Source: Nodularia sp. (in: cyanobacteria)
Lineage (GTDB): Bacteria; Cyanobacteriota; Cyanobacteriia; Cyanobacteriales; Nostocaceae
Length of the DNA stretch: 64,000 nucleotides
Assembly (NCBI GenBank): GCA_007692755.1
Contig: REBL01000112.1
Location: 1 to 64,000, forward strand
Direction: 5' to 3'
The notes below the pieces were generated by a model that saw only the letters and a list, made by a program, of their open reading frames with translations, was not told where the DNA came from and ran no database searches. The translations under genes and the position numbers were made by a program. Below are positions 27,667-38,226 of this stretch, piece after piece (position 1 is the first letter of the stretch; each line of letters opens with the position of its first letter).

Positions 27667-29460
27667 ATGCAAAGTAGCATCCCAGACACCGATGTAAATC
27701 CGATCCTGCTGATTGCGTTCAATTACACCTTTTAATCCGCCCACATTAAAAGAGTATCGCCTAGTTTGGCGATCGCGTACTCTTTGGAGTCCTTGGTTAA
27801 TATCACTATTAGCATTACCACCAAGCATTCCCTGTAATGTTGATTGCATGACTTCTAGCTGGATAGATTGGGGAAAAGATACTTCAGTTTGGCGCAGAAT
27901 TCCGGTTTTTTGGTCAAACAAGTAACCAAGGTCAACATTGTCTTCTAAGTTATACAGAAAAGCGCGAGTATTCCATAACCCCTTGGAAGTTTTGCTGGGT
28001 TTTCCCAAAGCTGCTGTGACACTCTTATCAGAAGTGCCAGTGGGAAATGCCGGTACACTGGAAGTCCTGGGATTGCTAGGAGCGGCATCTTGATTTGGCT
28101 GCGGTGGTGGTTCAGGGGTTTCTGGTTGCGGTGGTGGTTCAGGGGTTTCTGGTTGCGGTGGTGATTCAGGTGCTTCTGGCTGCGGTGGTGATTCAGGTGC
28201 TTCTGGCTGCGGTGGTGGAGTGGAACGATACGGGTCTGGTACAAATGTGGGAGTTACTTGTGGCTGTGGTCTTACAGGTGTTTCTGTATCGAGACGAGGT
28301 TCTACAGCAGCTGGCGTATCGTCAGGTTCTGAAGGTGAAGGTGAAGGTGAAGATTCTTGTGAAGAAGTGGGATCTATGGTATTGGATGGTGTGGGTGTAG
28401 ATGATGTGGTAATAGATTCTTGAGACTGTGGTTGACGAGTGATGCCAGAAATTGCTACTCCACCAATTAAGCCACCCAGCACTAAACTACCAATAATTAA
28501 AGCGGGCTTTTGCCAGTTGCTGGTAGAAACAGTTGGCAAAGAAGATATTACCTGGGTTCCTTGAGTCGATGCTGCTTTGGCAGGACTCAGACTGACAGTG
28601 GCGTTAGTGATGGAAGACTGTAGAGAAGATGCATCACTAGCGGATTTTAAATCATATAGCATTTTACTGGCAGTACTATAGCGATCGCTCACATGAGGCT
28701 GAATTGCTTGATTAATCACCTTTGCTAGATGTGGCGAGATATCTGGGACGAATTCTTGCCAGATAATTTCCCCAGTTTGCAGGTGTGTCTGTAGTTCTGG
28801 TGGGTGTTTACCCGTCAGTAAATAAATTGCTGTCAAGCCTAAGCTATAGATGTCAGTGGCGTAAACTGGTCGTCCGATGGCTTGTTCCGTCGGCATATAC
28901 CCAGGTGTACCAATTACAAGCGATCGCGTAGGATGATTAGAGGAACTAACTACTGAACGGATGGTTTCCTTGACTGCGCCAAAATCAATCAAAAACGGCT
29001 TGTTATCAGTCGCGCGCAGAATTATGTTATCTGGTTTGATATCCCGGTGAATAATGCCTTTACTATGGACATAATCTAAAACGGATAACAGACTTACAAG
29101 AATTTCTCGAACAGTAGTTTCCTTCTCATAGCCTTTTTCCTCGACAATATTTGTCAAAGTTGGCCCTTCAATCCATTCTTGAACCAAGTAAAATAATTCA
29201 TTCTCCGAAAAGTAGGCAAATAACTTAGGAATTTGGTCACTACTGTCACCCAGATACTCCAAAGTTGCAGCTTCCCTCTCAAAGCGCTGTTGAATCATTT
29301 GGTAGGTTTTTGGGTCATTAGCTATCGGTTTCAGTTGCTTGATGACACAGCGTCGGCGCGAAGGGATATGTGTGTCTTCTGCCAGAAAGGTTTCCCCAAA
29401 TCCACCTGCGCCGAGTACCTTAATTACTTGATAGCGATTGTTCAGCAGCGTTATTGTCAT
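27664..29460 (-). CDS. Membrane-anchored serine/threonine protein kinase
   Basis: The 598-residue product is a Hanks-type kinase. The catalytic domain (about 1-275) shows the glycine loop LGAGGFGETF, the lysine in CVIKQLKP, the catalytic loop HRDIKPDN, DFG, and the activation-loop end GTPGYMPTEQ. A single membrane helix lies near 320-345 (ALIIGSLVLGGLIGGVAIS). The outside part has a Ser/Pro-rich linker, a proline-rich tandem repeat of 9-residue units (PEAPESPPQ type, four copies or so) and a C-terminal domain (from about 465) seen in other cyanobacterial kinases. Its target is unknown. A pseudogene of a second kinase lies just upstream on the same strand. Confidence 0.92.
   Translation of the reverse strand: MTITLLNNRYQVIKVLGAGGFGETFLAEDTHIPSRRRCVIKQLKPIANDPKTYQMIQQRFEREAATLEYLGDSSDQIPKLFAYFSENELFYLVQEWIEGPTLTNIVEEKGYEKETTVREILVSLLSVLDYVHSKGIIHRDIKPDNIILRATDNKPFLIDFGAVKETIRSVVSSSNHPTRSLVIGTPGYMPTEQAIGRPVYATDIYSLGLTAIYLLTGKHPPELQTHLQTGEIIWQEFVPDISPHLAKVINQAIQPHVSDRYSTASKMLYDLKSASDASSLQSSITNATVSLSPAKAASTQGTQVISSLPTVSTSNWQKPALIIGSLVLGGLIGGVAISGITRQPQSQESITTSSTPTPSNTIDPTSSQESSPSPSPSEPDDTPAAVEPRLDTETPVRPQPQVTPTFVPDPYRSTPPPQPEAPESPPQPEAPESPPQPETPEPPPQPETPEPPPQPNQDAAPSNPRTSSVPAFPTGTSDKSVTAALGKPSKTSKGLWNTRAFLYNLEDNVDLGYLFDQKTGILRQTEVSFPQSIQLEVMQSTLQGMLGGNANSDINQGLQRVRDRQTRRYSFNVGGLKGVIERNQQDRIYIGVWDATLH
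28098..28212. repeat. 27-bp coding tandem repeat in the kinase linker
   Basis: About four copies of a 27-bp unit (GGTGGTTCAGGGGTTTCTGG type on the plus strand) encode the 9-residue proline-rich units of the kinase. The first two and last two copies are more alike within each pair, which suggests stepwise duplication. Confidence 0.8.
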
Positions 29461-29596
29461 GAAAATTTACAAGCGATCGCCCTTTCCAAATGTACATCAG
29501 TTACAACAGACGAGTTTAAGACAGGTTATATCCCAATATGCTTCAAATGAAAATAATTAACCGCCGATAAATCCAAATTTTTCCGTCGTTGCAGAA

Positions 29597-30231
29597 CTAT
29601 TTAACCTGACTAACAACCCATCGGCTATTTTCAGCATCCCATAAAAGGGAAAAGTTGACAGAACCAGGAACTTCTCTACCATTTTTCATCAAGTATTTAA
29701 ACTTAGCATTGACGGTGGCTGTTTCTGTACTGGCTTCTAACAAACTAACTTGTTCAACATTGACGCTTTCAACCTTTCCTCCCTACCAGTCGATGTAAGA
29801 AAGATAACCATCGCGATGAAGACGTTGATTACTTTGTAGATTGGGGGCTAGTTGATTCCACGCACTTTCATATTCACCTTGATTAATATTGACATAATAA
29901 TTTTGCACAGCTTCGGCAGGAGTTGGTCTATTAACTTCTGGCTGCGTGACAGTAGGAGGTGGAGAAGATGGGGGTTGAGAAATAACTCTTGCAGGAGGTG
30001 GAGAATTTACAGGTGGTGTAACTTCTTGTGGTTCAATAGGATTTGGTGCAGGTTCTGTAATTCTGGCAGTTGGAGAATTTACAGGTGGTGTAACTTCTTG
30101 TGGTTCAATAGGATTTGGTGCAGGTTCTGTAATATTCCGCACTTCATTTCGGTCGCCAGAAAAGTTTCCCCAAAACCACCACTTCCTAAAGTCCGAATTA
30201 CTTGATAGCGGTTTTTCAGCAGCATTTGCAT
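29597..30231 (-). pseudogene. Serine/threonine kinase remnant with kinase core deleted and an internal stop
   Basis: From the ATG at 30231 the minus strand reads MQMLLKNRYQVIRTLGSGGF and on to GETFLATE, the exact start of a Hanks-type kinase including its glycine loop. The sequence then jumps, out of frame, into a proline-rich linker with a duplicated 24-residue unit (ITEPAPNPIEPQEVTPPVNS) and a C-terminal domain (YYVNINQGEYESAWNQLAP). That domain is cut by TAG at 29783-29785 after YLSYIDW, and its frame continues past the stop (GGKVESVNVEQ to SRWVVSQVK) to a TAG at 29597. Thus about 250 residues of the kinase domain are gone and two further lesions exist. An annotation of only 29783-30253 as a protein would miss this. 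Confidence 0.85.
29999..30143. repeat. Two copies of a 72-bp tandem repeat
   Basis: The segment beginning GGAGAATTTACAGGTGGTG recurs exactly 72 bp later (starts about 30000 and 30072). It encodes the doubled 24-residue proline-rich unit in the kinase pseudogene. Confidence 0.85.
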
Positions 30232-30350
30232 AAATTAGCGCCGATAAATGCAAAAATCATAGTTATATATCTTACAACTTTTCCTGACTCCCCTCCGCGT
30301 ACCTCTGCGCTAAACTCCGCGCCCCTTTGCGTTTAAACTCCCCCTTCAAC

Positions 30351-30896
30351 TCACTTCAAATCCAACAAACCCTCCTCCTTCAACTTAGGACTAAAACGAA
30401 ATTGTTCCTGCAAGCCCCGTTCCTTCAATACCACTAAAATTTCTGCTTCTACACGCCGAGCCACATTTTTAATTATTTTTATTTCTGCCAATTCATCATT
30501 AGCTGGATGGTGATAATTTGCTTGTTCTTCATCTGTCATTAATGGTTTAATATTAATAGGTTGTGTCCATATTTCCTTATCATTTGCATTCCCTGAAGGA
30601 ACACTACCATTTTCAGCCATCCAAGCATTTTCAATATTTTCTAAAACTGTGCGACTAGGGCGTTCAATAGTTTGAACTTTCACCCAATAACATTTTTGAG
30701 GCTGACGGACTAAATGCTGCTTCAGACTCAGGTAAACATCACGCGAATATCCTACAAATTGCAGCACTTTGGCATTGTTGAAGATGGCATATACTCCTAT
30801 TTTGCCCTGATAATTCTCAGGTAATTGCCCGTTCTCGTCAATGTAAGGAGAATACTCCAAATTTGCTAAAGCAGGAATATTTATTTCAGTAGTCAT
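30351..30896 (-). CDS. GIY-YIG nuclease-family protein
   Basis: The 181-residue product has a GIY-YIG-type domain near its N terminus: GKIGVYAIFNNAKVLQFVGYSRD supplies the GVY and FVGYS strands (split as GVYAIF and FVGYSRDVYLSLKQHL), followed by a helix and an E in VLENIENAW. Cyanobacterial members of this type are stand-alone proteins, and a relative is fused to a chloroplast glutaredoxin in plants. Nuclease activity is family knowledge and not shown here. The C terminus is charged and rich in helix-forming residues. The ATG at 30896 is the natural start. Confidence 0.8.
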   Translation of the reverse strand: MTTEINIPALANLEYSPYIDENGQLPENYQGKIGVYAIFNNAKVLQFVGYSRDVYLSLKQHLVRQPQKCYWVKVQTIERPSRTVLENIENAWMAENGSVPSGNANDKEIWTQPINIKPLMTDEEQANYHHPANDELAEIKIIKNVARRVEAEILVVLKERGLQEQFRFSPKLKEEGLLDLK

Positions 30897-30962
30897 ATAT
30901 AAAACCTAAAATCTGCTATTGGTTCCTTGATAATTAAAAACTTTCCAAAACGCATTTGCCCA

Positions 30963-31286
30963 TCAACCAATTTTTTTATAAATTGCACAAAGGCGACTGG
31001 GTTGAAAAATTTTGGCAGTGAACATGAAATTTGGCGGTACATTGATGATGACATACTCGTCAGACTCATTGTATTTTTCTAACTCTGCTGGCATCCCTTT
31101 GGGAGTAGAGAAGCTATAAGGAACTGGCTGAAAAATTAATTCAGTGAATTCAACTTTTCCACATTTTGACTGTTGGCAAATTTGTTGGATAAAGGATTCA
31201 TTTTTCAACGAATTGAATAGATTTTCTTGTGCTTGTGGTTCTAGAGTAAAACTGCTATCAAAGTTTTGGATAATTTTAAAAGGCAT
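30963..31286 (-). CDS. Conserved-looking hypothetical protein
   Basis: The 107-residue product begins MPFKIIQNFDSSFTLEPQAQ and has one short hydrophobic strand (EYVIINVPPNFMFTAKIF). Four cysteines are spread through it, two in QQICQQSKCGK. I do not recognise a family. The frame is clean with a good ATG, and it lies on the same strand and 66 bp upstream of the GIY-YIG gene, so the two may be cotranscribed. Confidence 0.6.
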   Translation of the reverse strand: MPFKIIQNFDSSFTLEPQAQENLFNSLKNESFIQQICQQSKCGKVEFTELIFQPVPYSFSTPKGMPAELEKYNESDEYVIINVPPNFMFTAKIFQPSRLCAIYKKIG

Positions 31287-31783
31287 TTTGTGTATAGATA
31301 ATTTATTGATTAGCGACTGAATCAGGGGAGCATCTCATCACTTTTTTAGTGAGCTTTTTGATGAAACCTCATCCCAACCCTCCTTACTCAGGAGTTACCA
31401 TGTACACACAAATAATGAAATTCCTTTTTTGTCGGGTGTGTTGTCGCCTAGCGCAACGCACCATCCTCGATTATCGGTACGTTAGGACTAATGTCCATAA
31501 CACACCCTACCTGGGTCAGATTTTTCGACTTACTTGTGTGTACACCGTAGTTACTATGACTAAGGAAAGGAAGCAGAAAACTTAGCTATAGATCATCAGC
31601 CTATTGGATTCTGGGACTTCTGTCAGCTATGGAAGGAATGGTAGCAGATTAAGAATTGTGTTCGCGTAGCGTCTCGCCGAGAAATCGGACAGATTTATGG
31701 CTACACCATGCTAGCTATCACCAAAAAATTGAACCTCGCATGACTAGAAGTCACGAGTGTGCGACTTGCAGAAATCAAAACTA
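31287..31783. repeat. Intergenic region built of dispersed repeats
   Basis: No convincing gene is present. GTCGGGTGTGTTGTCGCCTA (31429-31448) starts a familiar cyanobacterial repeat that runs to the ACACACCCTAC near 31501-31511; the two ends are partly complementary, giving an imperfect hairpin. GTTCGCGTAGCGTCTCGCCG near 31662 has an inverted relative near 53753-53768. Both types are widespread small repeats of filamentous cyanobacteria. Confidence 0.7.
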
Positions 31784-31815
31784 AAAAGGCAAAAGAATCA
31801 CTTCTTTTGCCTTTT
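31784..31815 (-). terminator. Intrinsic terminator of the rpoB-rpoC1-rpoC2 operon
   Basis: AAAAGGCAAAAGAA (31784-31797) and TTCTTTTGCCTTTT (31802-31815) pair perfectly around a 4-base loop. On the minus strand it lies 47 bp after the rpoC2 stop and is followed by a T-run (TTTTTAGTTTTG). Confidence 0.9.
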
Positions 31816-31861
31816 ATCTATGAAATTTTAGCTTTTGAGTTTAATCTATAGCTAAGGCATC

Positions 31862-34800
31862 CTAGCTATCGTAATCATCCTCATCGTCATCTACTTCCTC
31901 GTAATCATCCTCATCATCATCTTCTTCTACGAGGTCGCTCACTTCATCAGCAATCAACTCATCATCTTCATCCAAAATAGGTCTTTCGGTACGTCGTTTG
32001 TGAGCATCGAGAGAAGCCGAAGCCCCAAATCCAGTTTCTGCCAACCCAGGAGAATCTAAGTTGTATGTACGCGCCGTGCGGTCATCCAACACCATATCCA
32101 GTGGGTCATCAATTTCATCCAACACGGCATTGCTTTCCAGCGCCGCATATTCATCGATAGCACCGGGTTCCTCATAGGTGTTGTAGCCAGTACCAGCCGG
32201 AATCAATCGCCCGATAATCACGTTTTCCTTCAACCCGCGCAGCCAGTCAGATTTACCTTCAATCGCCGCTTCGGTGAGTACCCGTGTGGTTTCTTGGAAA
32301 GATGCCGCCGAAATGAAGCTGTCAGTATTCAACGACGCTTTGGTAATCCCTAACAGCACAGGAGTATATTCCGCCCTCGCACCGCCAGTAATGGCCATCG
32401 CCTCATTCACCTGCTCAACTTGGCGCAATTCCACCAATTCCCCAGGCAGCATGGTAGTGTCTCCACCATCATCAATCCTCACCTTATTGGTCATCTGACG
32501 CACAATCACCTCAATGTGCTTGTCAGAAATTTCAATTCCTTGGGACTGATACACCATCTGCACTTCATTCACCAAGAATGTCTGCACCTTTTGCAAAGCA
32601 TGGCTGGCACAAGCATAAACCCCGTCTTCAGAACCCAGGCTAAAGAACACCTCCAAAATTTCATGGGGGTTGGATGGTCCATCGCTCAACGGTTCACCCG
32701 CCGAAATCATCGAGCCATCAGGCATCATCAAATTCTGCCCAGGTCCAAGGGGATAGTCAGTCACTACACCATTGGGTTCTATGACCTTAGCAGCGATCGC
32801 TTCATCACCACCATCAGCATAAACTACCTTCAGTTCTCCAGAGCGCTTGGCTAAAATACAAGCTTCCTTGGGTTTACGCGCCTCCAGCAATTCCTCAATC
32901 CGCGGCAAACCTTGGATAATGTCTCCAGTTTTAGCCCGTTCAAACACCAACAACACCAAGTTGTCACCCCGTTGGACCAAATCCCCATCTTCTATCTGCA
33001 ACACAGCCCCAGGGCTGACTCGGTAGGGACGACCAACGCGGATATTAATGGCATATTGTTGAGCGGAGAGTGGGGAGTCGGGAGTGGGGAGTGGGGAGTC
33101 GGGAGCCGCAGCAGTATTATTGATTACTTCCAATACTTGCCCAGAATCCTCAGCGAAGATTCCCGGAGCAATTTCTGCACCTTCCACCAACAAATCACCC
33201 TTTTTCACAGTGGGTTGGGCGCTAGTAGTCATGGTGATTTTGTCGCTATCACGCAACACCAAACAACGACGCACCGCTTCAGTGCCTCTTCGCACACCCC
33301 GCACAATTCCCCCTTCCTTACCCAAAATTTTGGTACTGGCAACCACAGCCCCAGGGGCGATGCTGTCTCCATCTTCCACTTCCAAAGTTGTCTGGGTACT
33401 ACCTTGGGTAGCATCAGCAGTAATATCTCGGCGAATTACCAATGATTCCAAAATCACCAGTTGCAAGCGTTGAACTTCCGGATTTGCCGTATCCTCTACC
33501 AATTCAATATCTGCGGCTAGAGGAGAAGCAGTATGGTCTTGTTCCCCATCCTGCTCAATTTCCAAGACTAGCTGAGTCCGCAGTAGTTCCACACCATCAA
33601 CAGACTTCACCCGTTCCGAATCTTTGTAAGGCAGACGCTGCACAGCCCGCATTTGAATTGAACGTCCGGTTTGTTGACTGATGGATGTAGTTGATGGCAC
33701 ATCAGGGTTATTGGGTACAGCAAACTCCACCACTGGACGGCTCAACAATGCCGGACCTTCGGTGGATTCAATATATTGGATATAGCGCAATTCCGTAGCC
33801 ACAGTCCCTTGAAACTCTTCACCAGGTTGGACAAAAGTATTATCTCGTCCCATCACTGCTTCTGGATCATCCACCATCAGCAATTCCCCAGGCTTGACCA
33901 CCACTTCCCGGAGGATGTCATTTTTCTGCGTAACTTCAATCACACCACCGTTTTGGCAGAAGATATCCTTGACCACTTCAGTGCCGGCTTCCACAAACTG
34001 CCCGTCTTCCACCAACAGCAAAGAGATATCCTTATTCACTTCGTGGGTTTCTTCGGGAATCCACAGCAAAGTCCCACCCTGGACTACTTCATAACCCAGT
34101 TTGGCTTTACCCTTCTTCTGAACTTCCACACCACCAAATTTCAGGAATCCCCCGGTGTTGGTGCGGTAGCGCTCATCAATCAACTCAGCCACAACCTGAC
34201 CATTCTGCACCTTCGTGCCTGGGGTAGCCCGGAGGTTAAACACTTGGTTGTTACCAGTGGTGATTAAATAATGGTTGCGACCTTGGGAACTTTCCACAGT
34301 CACCGTGGCTTGGTCTAAGACCACAGAAGCCGTGATAATCTCAATTTCTCTGGTACTCTTGCCTGCGATCGCTTCTGGCAAACGCACCACACCACCATGC
34401 ACAGTGGTTAACTTGGTTTCTGCCAAAACTCCATTTTCGGCAACTTGATCACCATTTTTCACCACCAATTCCGCACCAGGAGGCAAGTTATAAACTTCTC
34501 CAGATAGCACCCAAATCAAACCACCCCGTGCGGCTGTGGTTGTGGTATTCCCCTGACGGTCGGTTTTTTGTTCCGGCACAACATCGGCAAACTGCACTTC
34601 TCCCGCCAAATTAGAAGCCACATCCTTGACGGCTTTTTCTGTATTCGTCCGAGTTGTCCGCCCACCCAGAGCCACTTCTGCCAGCAACTGACCGATTTTC
34701 ACCTGCTGTCCTTCATGGACATATAGAGTCGAACCTTGAGTTACATGAATTTCTTGATGCTCCTTGTCTCCAGAACCGTCTTTTTTCGGTTCCAAATTGA

Positions 34801-35968
34801 TGATGCCATTGGCTTCAACATACAGCGCATCTTCCCCGTGGCGGGTGCGATAGGTTCTGGTGCGTAATTTGCGGGGGAGACGGATTGTACCTTCGGTTTT
34901 AGAACGGACTTGCTGCGCTACTTCCCCTGTAAACACACCACCTGTGTGGAATGTCCGCATGGTCAACTGTGTACCCGGTTCACCGATACTTTGAGCCGCA
35001 ATAATCCCCACTGCTTCGCCCAAATCCACCATCTTGGCGTGGGCTAAACTCCAGCCGTAGCAGTGTTGACAGACAGAACGCGCGGCTTCACAAGTCAGAG
35101 GCGATCGCGTCACCACTTGAGTCACACCCGCCTTCTGAATTTCTATAGCCAAGTCATCAGAAATTGGGGTATTACGGGCTGCAATTACTTCCTTGGTGGT
35201 GGGATGCACTACATCCTCAGCCACCACCCTTCCCAGCAAACGTTGCGCCAGGGGAATCAAGATTTTGCCGCCTTCGGTCATCGCCCGCACCGGAATCCCT
35301 CTGGTAGTGCCGCAGTCAAATTCCCGAATAATCACATCCTGGGAGACATCCACCAGCCGACGGGTGAGATAACCAGAGTCAGCCGTGCGGAGGGCGGTAT
35401 CTACCAACCCTTTGCGCGCACCGTAAGACGAAATAATGTATTCGGTGACAGTCAGACCTTCGCGGAAATTGGTTTTAATCGGTAAGTCAATAATTTCCCC
35501 TTGGGGGTCAGCCATTAGCCCCCGCATCCCCACCAACTGCCGCACTTGGGAGATATTACCCCGCGCCCCAGAAAAGGCCATCATGTACACCGAGTTTAGG
35601 GGGTCAGTTTTCTTAAAGTGAACGACAACTTCATCCTTGAGGGCTTCACTCGTACCGTTCCAAGTATCAATTACCTTTTGGAAACGTTCAACTTCAGTAA
35701 TTTCACCCCGTTGATAACGAGTTTCCGTAGCCAGAATTTCTTCTTCTGCTGCTTCCAGGAGCGATCGCTTCGTAGGCGGAATCATCAAATCGTCTACACT
35801 GATGGAAACCCCAGCCTTGGTGGCATAGCGAAACCCCAGTTCTTTCAACTTGTCCGCCATCACAGCAGTCCGCGCCGTACCATAATTGGTGAACGCCCAG
35901 GAAATTAATTTTCTCAGTTGACCCTTGTCAACTACGCGATTGCGAAAAACTGCATTTTCCTTATTCAT
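31862..35968 (-). CDS. rpoC2: RNA polymerase beta' subunit, C-terminal part (RpoC2)
   Basis: Cyanobacteria and plastids split beta' in two; RpoC2 carries the bridge-helix end, trigger loop and jaw. The 1368-residue product shows [20 protein letters not shown], the zinc-type cysteines in [13 protein letters not shown], and the trigger-loop region [17 protein letters not shown] long insertion (SI3, about residues 345-990) follows, and then [19 protein letters not shown]. The C terminus is extremely acidic ([18 protein letters not shown] type). Near residue 955, inside the late SI3 region, lies a short [12 protein letters not shown] stretch encoded by a heptamer repeat. It follows rpoC1 in the usual order and ends the operon. 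Confidence 0.98.
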   Translation of the reverse strand: MNKENAVFRNRVVDKGQLRKLISWAFTNYGTARTAVMADKLKELGFRYATKAGVSISVDDLMIPPTKRSLLEAAEEEILATETRYQRGEITEVERFQKVIDTWNGTSEALKDEVVVHFKKTDPLNSVYMMAFSGARGNISQVRQLVGMRGLMADPQGEIIDLPIKTNFREGLTVTEYIISSYGARKGLVDTALRTADSGYLTRRLVDVSQDVIIREFDCGTTRGIPVRAMTEGGKILIPLAQRLLGRVVAEDVVHPTTKEVIAARNTPISDDLAIEIQKAGVTQVVTRSPLTCEAARSVCQHCYGWSLAHAKMVDLGEAVGIIAAQSIGEPGTQLTMRTFHTGGVFTGEVAQQVRSKTEGTIRLPRKLRTRTYRTRHGEDALYVEANGIINLEPKKDGSGDKEHQEIHVTQGSTLYVHEGQQVKIGQLLAEVALGGRTTRTNTEKAVKDVASNLAGEVQFADVVPEQKTDRQGNTTTTAARGGLIWVLSGEVYNLPPGAELVVKNGDQVAENGVLAETKLTTVHGGVVRLPEAIAGKSTREIEIITASVVLDQATVTVESSQGRNHYLITTGNNQVFNLRATPGTKVQNGQVVAELIDERYRTNTGGFLKFGGVEVQKKGKAKLGYEVVQGGTLLWIPEETHEVNKDISLLLVEDGQFVEAGTEVVKDIFCQNGGVIEVTQKNDILREVVVKPGELLMVDDPEAVMGRDNTFVQPGEEFQGTVATELRYIQYIESTEGPALLSRPVVEFAVPNNPDVPSTTSISQQTGRSIQMRAVQRLPYKDSERVKSVDGVELLRTQLVLEIEQDGEQDHTASPLAADIELVEDTANPEVQRLQLVILESLVIRRDITADATQGSTQTTLEVEDGDSIAPGAVVASTKILGKEGGIVRGVRRGTEAVRRCLVLRDSDKITMTTSAQPTVKKGDLLVEGAEIAPGIFAEDSGQVLEVINNTAAAPDSPLPTPDSPLSAQQYAINIRVGRPYRVSPGAVLQIEDGDLVQRGDNLVLLVFERAKTGDIIQGLPRIEELLEARKPKEACILAKRSGELKVVYADGGDEAIAAKVIEPNGVVTDYPLGPGQNLMMPDGSMISAGEPLSDGPSNPHEILEVFFSLGSEDGVYACASHALQKVQTFLVNEVQMVYQSQGIEISDKHIEVIVRQMTNKVRIDDGGDTTMLPGELVELRQVEQVNEAMAITGGARAEYTPVLLGITKASLNTDSFISAASFQETTRVLTEAAIEGKSDWLRGLKENVIIGRLIPAGTGYNTYEEPGAIDEYAALESNAVLDEIDDPLDMVLDDRTARTYNLDSPGLAETGFGASASLDAHKRRTERPILDEDDELIADEVSDLVEEDDDEDDYEEVDDDEDDYDS
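33062..33112. repeat. Heptamer repeat inside the rpoC2 coding sequence
   Basis: The plus strand reads GAGTGGGGAGTCGGGAGTGG and continues with GGAGTGGGGAGTCGGGAG, the same heptamer type found between genes elsewhere in this window. Read on the minus strand it encodes [19 protein letters not shown] without breaking the frame. It adds about 15 residues to a surface-exposed part of RpoC2. Confidence 0.85.
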
Positions 35969-36077
35969 TAATCATTAATCCTTAATAGTTAGTAATTCGT
36001 AATACTCGCCAAAGGCGAGAAGCAAGCTACGTAATTCGTAATTCTTTAACTACGAACTACGTATTAGAAATTACGAA
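35969..36077. repeat. TTCGTAA-type repeats between rpoC1 and rpoC2
   Basis: The 109-bp gap is made mostly of TAATTCGTAAT-type units, interrupted by CGCCAAAGGCGAGAAGC, another palindromic unit. The same TTCGTAA units occur around cas6 (54378-54440 and 55281-55315). Confidence 0.75.
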
Positions 36078-37955
36078 TTAAACAGCTAGTGCTTCCTGAA
36101 TAGCTTTGTTGTAAATCACACGACCAGGAGTGGTATGTACATACTGAGAAATTAAATTTCCTTGGGCATCTTCTCGGATGCGGCGGGTTTTATACAGCAA
36201 AGTTCGAGTCCCATCACTGTTTTCTGTCACCTCCAGCGGCTCCTTATCTGGTTGGTCGGATTCAACTTCACCGTCAAACCGCACGTAGATATAAGCGTGT
36301 AAATCCACTTGGTCTTGCTGGAAAGCCATAATTACGTCATCCAGAGAAGCATAGTATCTACCTACACCTTTGGTAGCAGTCGGATTTTCTGCTGTTAAGT
36401 AATATGCTCCCAAAACCATATCTTGGCTGGGTGTAATAATCGGTCTACCTGTAGCTGGTGACAACACATTATTAGAAGCCAGCATCAGCAACCGCGCTTC
36501 CGCCTGACTTTCCAGAGACAGAGGCACGTGTACCGCCATTTGGTCACCGTCGAAGTCAGCGTTAAAAGCTGGACATACCAACGGGTGGAGTTGAATGGCT
36601 CGACCTTCCACCAAAACAGGTTCAAAAGCCTGAATACCCAAACGGTGCAGCGTTGGCGCACGGTTGAGCATCACAGGGTGTCCCTCAATCACCTCTTCTA
36701 GGACATCCCAGACGCTGGGGTCATTGCGAGAAATCAATTTTTTGGCAGCTTTGATGTTATTCACCATGCCGCTGCGAATCAGGCGATTAATCACAAAGGG
36801 CTGAAATAACTCAATGGCCATTTCTCTAGGCAAACCGCACTGGTGAATTTTCAGCTTCGGTCCGACGACAATTACCGAACGTCCAGAATAGTCAACTCGT
36901 TTACCCAACAAGTTTTGGCGGAAACGTCCTTGTTTACCCTCAATAATGTCGGATAAAGATTTCAGAGGGCGGTTATTTGCCCCAACTACCGTGCGTCCCC
37001 GACGACCATTGTCAATCAAAGCATCAACTGCTTCTTGCAGCATCCGCTTTTCGTTCCGCACAATAATTTCTGGTGCTAAAATCTCTTGCAGACGCGCCAA
37101 ACGATTATTCCGGTTAATTACCCGGCGATACAAATCATTCAAATCACTGGTGGCAAATCGTCCACCGTCCAGCTGTACCATTGGGCGCAGGTCGGGGGGA
37201 ATGACGGGAATCACTGCCATTACCATCCACTCTGGTTTAGAACCAGTAGCGATGAAGTTGTCAATTACCCGGAGCCGTTTAATTAATTTGGCTCGTTTCT
37301 GCCCCTTGGCGTTGCCAATTTCTTCTCTGAGGTTTTCGGCTTCTTGCTCTAAATTAATATCAGCCAGCAAACGCAGTAACGCTTCTGCGCCAATGCCGAC
37401 TTCTACTCCCTGCAATAGAGAATCTTCACTATATATTTGGTCTTCAATTTCCAACCATTGGTCTTCACTGAGTAGCTGCTTGTAACTTAGTGTTTCCGCA
37501 TTACCAGGACTGAGAACAACATAAGAGTTGAAATAGACTATCTGCTCTACATCCCGTAAGGGCATATCCAGCAGAATGGAGATGTAGCTAGGAATACCTT
37601 TGAGATACCAAACGTGGGCGACTGGGGCGGCGAGTTTAATGTATCCCATGCGGTGACGACGCACCCGCGACTCGGTGACTTCTACACCGCAGCGCTCGCA
37701 GACAATGCCACGGTGACGGACTCTCTTATACTTACCACAATGGCATTCCCAGTCTTTAGCGGGGCCAAAGATGCGCTCGCAAAATAAGCCGTCCATCTCT
37801 GGTTTCAGAGTCCGATAATTAATTGTCTCTGGCTTGGTAACTTCACCAACGAGTTGACCATTAGGTAATGTGCGCTCACCCCACTGCCTGATGCGTTCCG
37901 GTGATGCCAAGCCGATTTTAACGTAGTCAAACTGATTAGTTTGGGCGGGTCTCAT
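36078..37955 (-). CDS. rpoC1: RNA polymerase beta' subunit, N-terminal part (RpoC1)
   Basis: RpoC1 carries the catalytic magnesium site. The 625-residue length is normal for cyanobacteria. A zinc finger is formed by C71, C73, C86 and C89 ([20 protein letters not shown]), and the active site [14 protein letters not shown] lies near residues 465-478 with its three aspartates. Clamp and switch segments such as [16 protein letters not shown] and [16 protein letters not shown] are intact. It follows rpoB after 271 bp of repeat-rich DNA and precedes rpoC2. Confidence 0.98.
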   Translation of the reverse strand: MRPAQTNQFDYVKIGLASPERIRQWGERTLPNGQLVGEVTKPETINYRTLKPEMDGLFCERIFGPAKDWECHCGKYKRVRHRGIVCERCGVEVTESRVRRHRMGYIKLAAPVAHVWYLKGIPSYISILLDMPLRDVEQIVYFNSYVVLSPGNAETLSYKQLLSEDQWLEIEDQIYSEDSLLQGVEVGIGAEALLRLLADINLEQEAENLREEIGNAKGQKRAKLIKRLRVIDNFIATGSKPEWMVMAVIPVIPPDLRPMVQLDGGRFATSDLNDLYRRVINRNNRLARLQEILAPEIIVRNEKRMLQEAVDALIDNGRRGRTVVGANNRPLKSLSDIIEGKQGRFRQNLLGKRVDYSGRSVIVVGPKLKIHQCGLPREMAIELFQPFVINRLIRSGMVNNIKAAKKLISRNDPSVWDVLEEVIEGHPVMLNRAPTLHRLGIQAFEPVLVEGRAIQLHPLVCPAFNADFDGDQMAVHVPLSLESQAEARLLMLASNNVLSPATGRPIITPSQDMVLGAYYLTAENPTATKGVGRYYASLDDVIMAFQQDQVDLHAYIYVRFDGEVESDQPDKEPLEVTENSDGTRTLLYKTRRIREDAQGNLISQYVHTTPGRVIYNKAIQEALAV

Positions 37956-38226
37956 AATTAATTTTTTATTCTGATCACGGATTAGACGGATTAAAGGATT
38001 TCACGGATTAAGGGATTTCACGGATTTGAGCATCTGTTGCTATCACAAATAATTTCATCCGCGCAATCCTTTAATCAGCGTTCGTAATTTGGGGATTAGG
38101 GATTGGGGATTAGGAATTTTTCCCCTCTGCTCCCCTACCCTTCGGGAAGCTTCGCTCTAAGCGTAGCTATGCCGTAGGCTTTACGACTGCGCTCAGGGCA
38201 AGCCTGCTCTTTGCTCCCCTGCTTCC
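37956..38226. repeat. Composite repeat region between rpoB and rpoC1
   Basis: Near 37974-38030 the unit GGATTTCACGGATTAAGG occurs in two to three close direct copies. From 38121 follow CTGCTCCCC heptamers, a GGGAAGCTTCGC unit and CGTAGCTATGCCGTAGGC-type repeat fragments. No gene is seen. That so many repeat families share one operon gap is notable. Confidence 0.75.

Noticed and set aside
28095-28423. Plus-strand Val/Gly-rich frames opposite the kinase
   Set aside because: Products of the 27-bp repeat read backwards.
31349-31585. Frame of 78 residues between the unknown gene and rpoC2
   Set aside because: It is made of dispersed repeat sequence and lacks protein-like composition.
32274-35908. 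Many plus-strand frames opposite rpoC2
   Set aside because: Shadows of the long, strongly biased rpoC2 gene.
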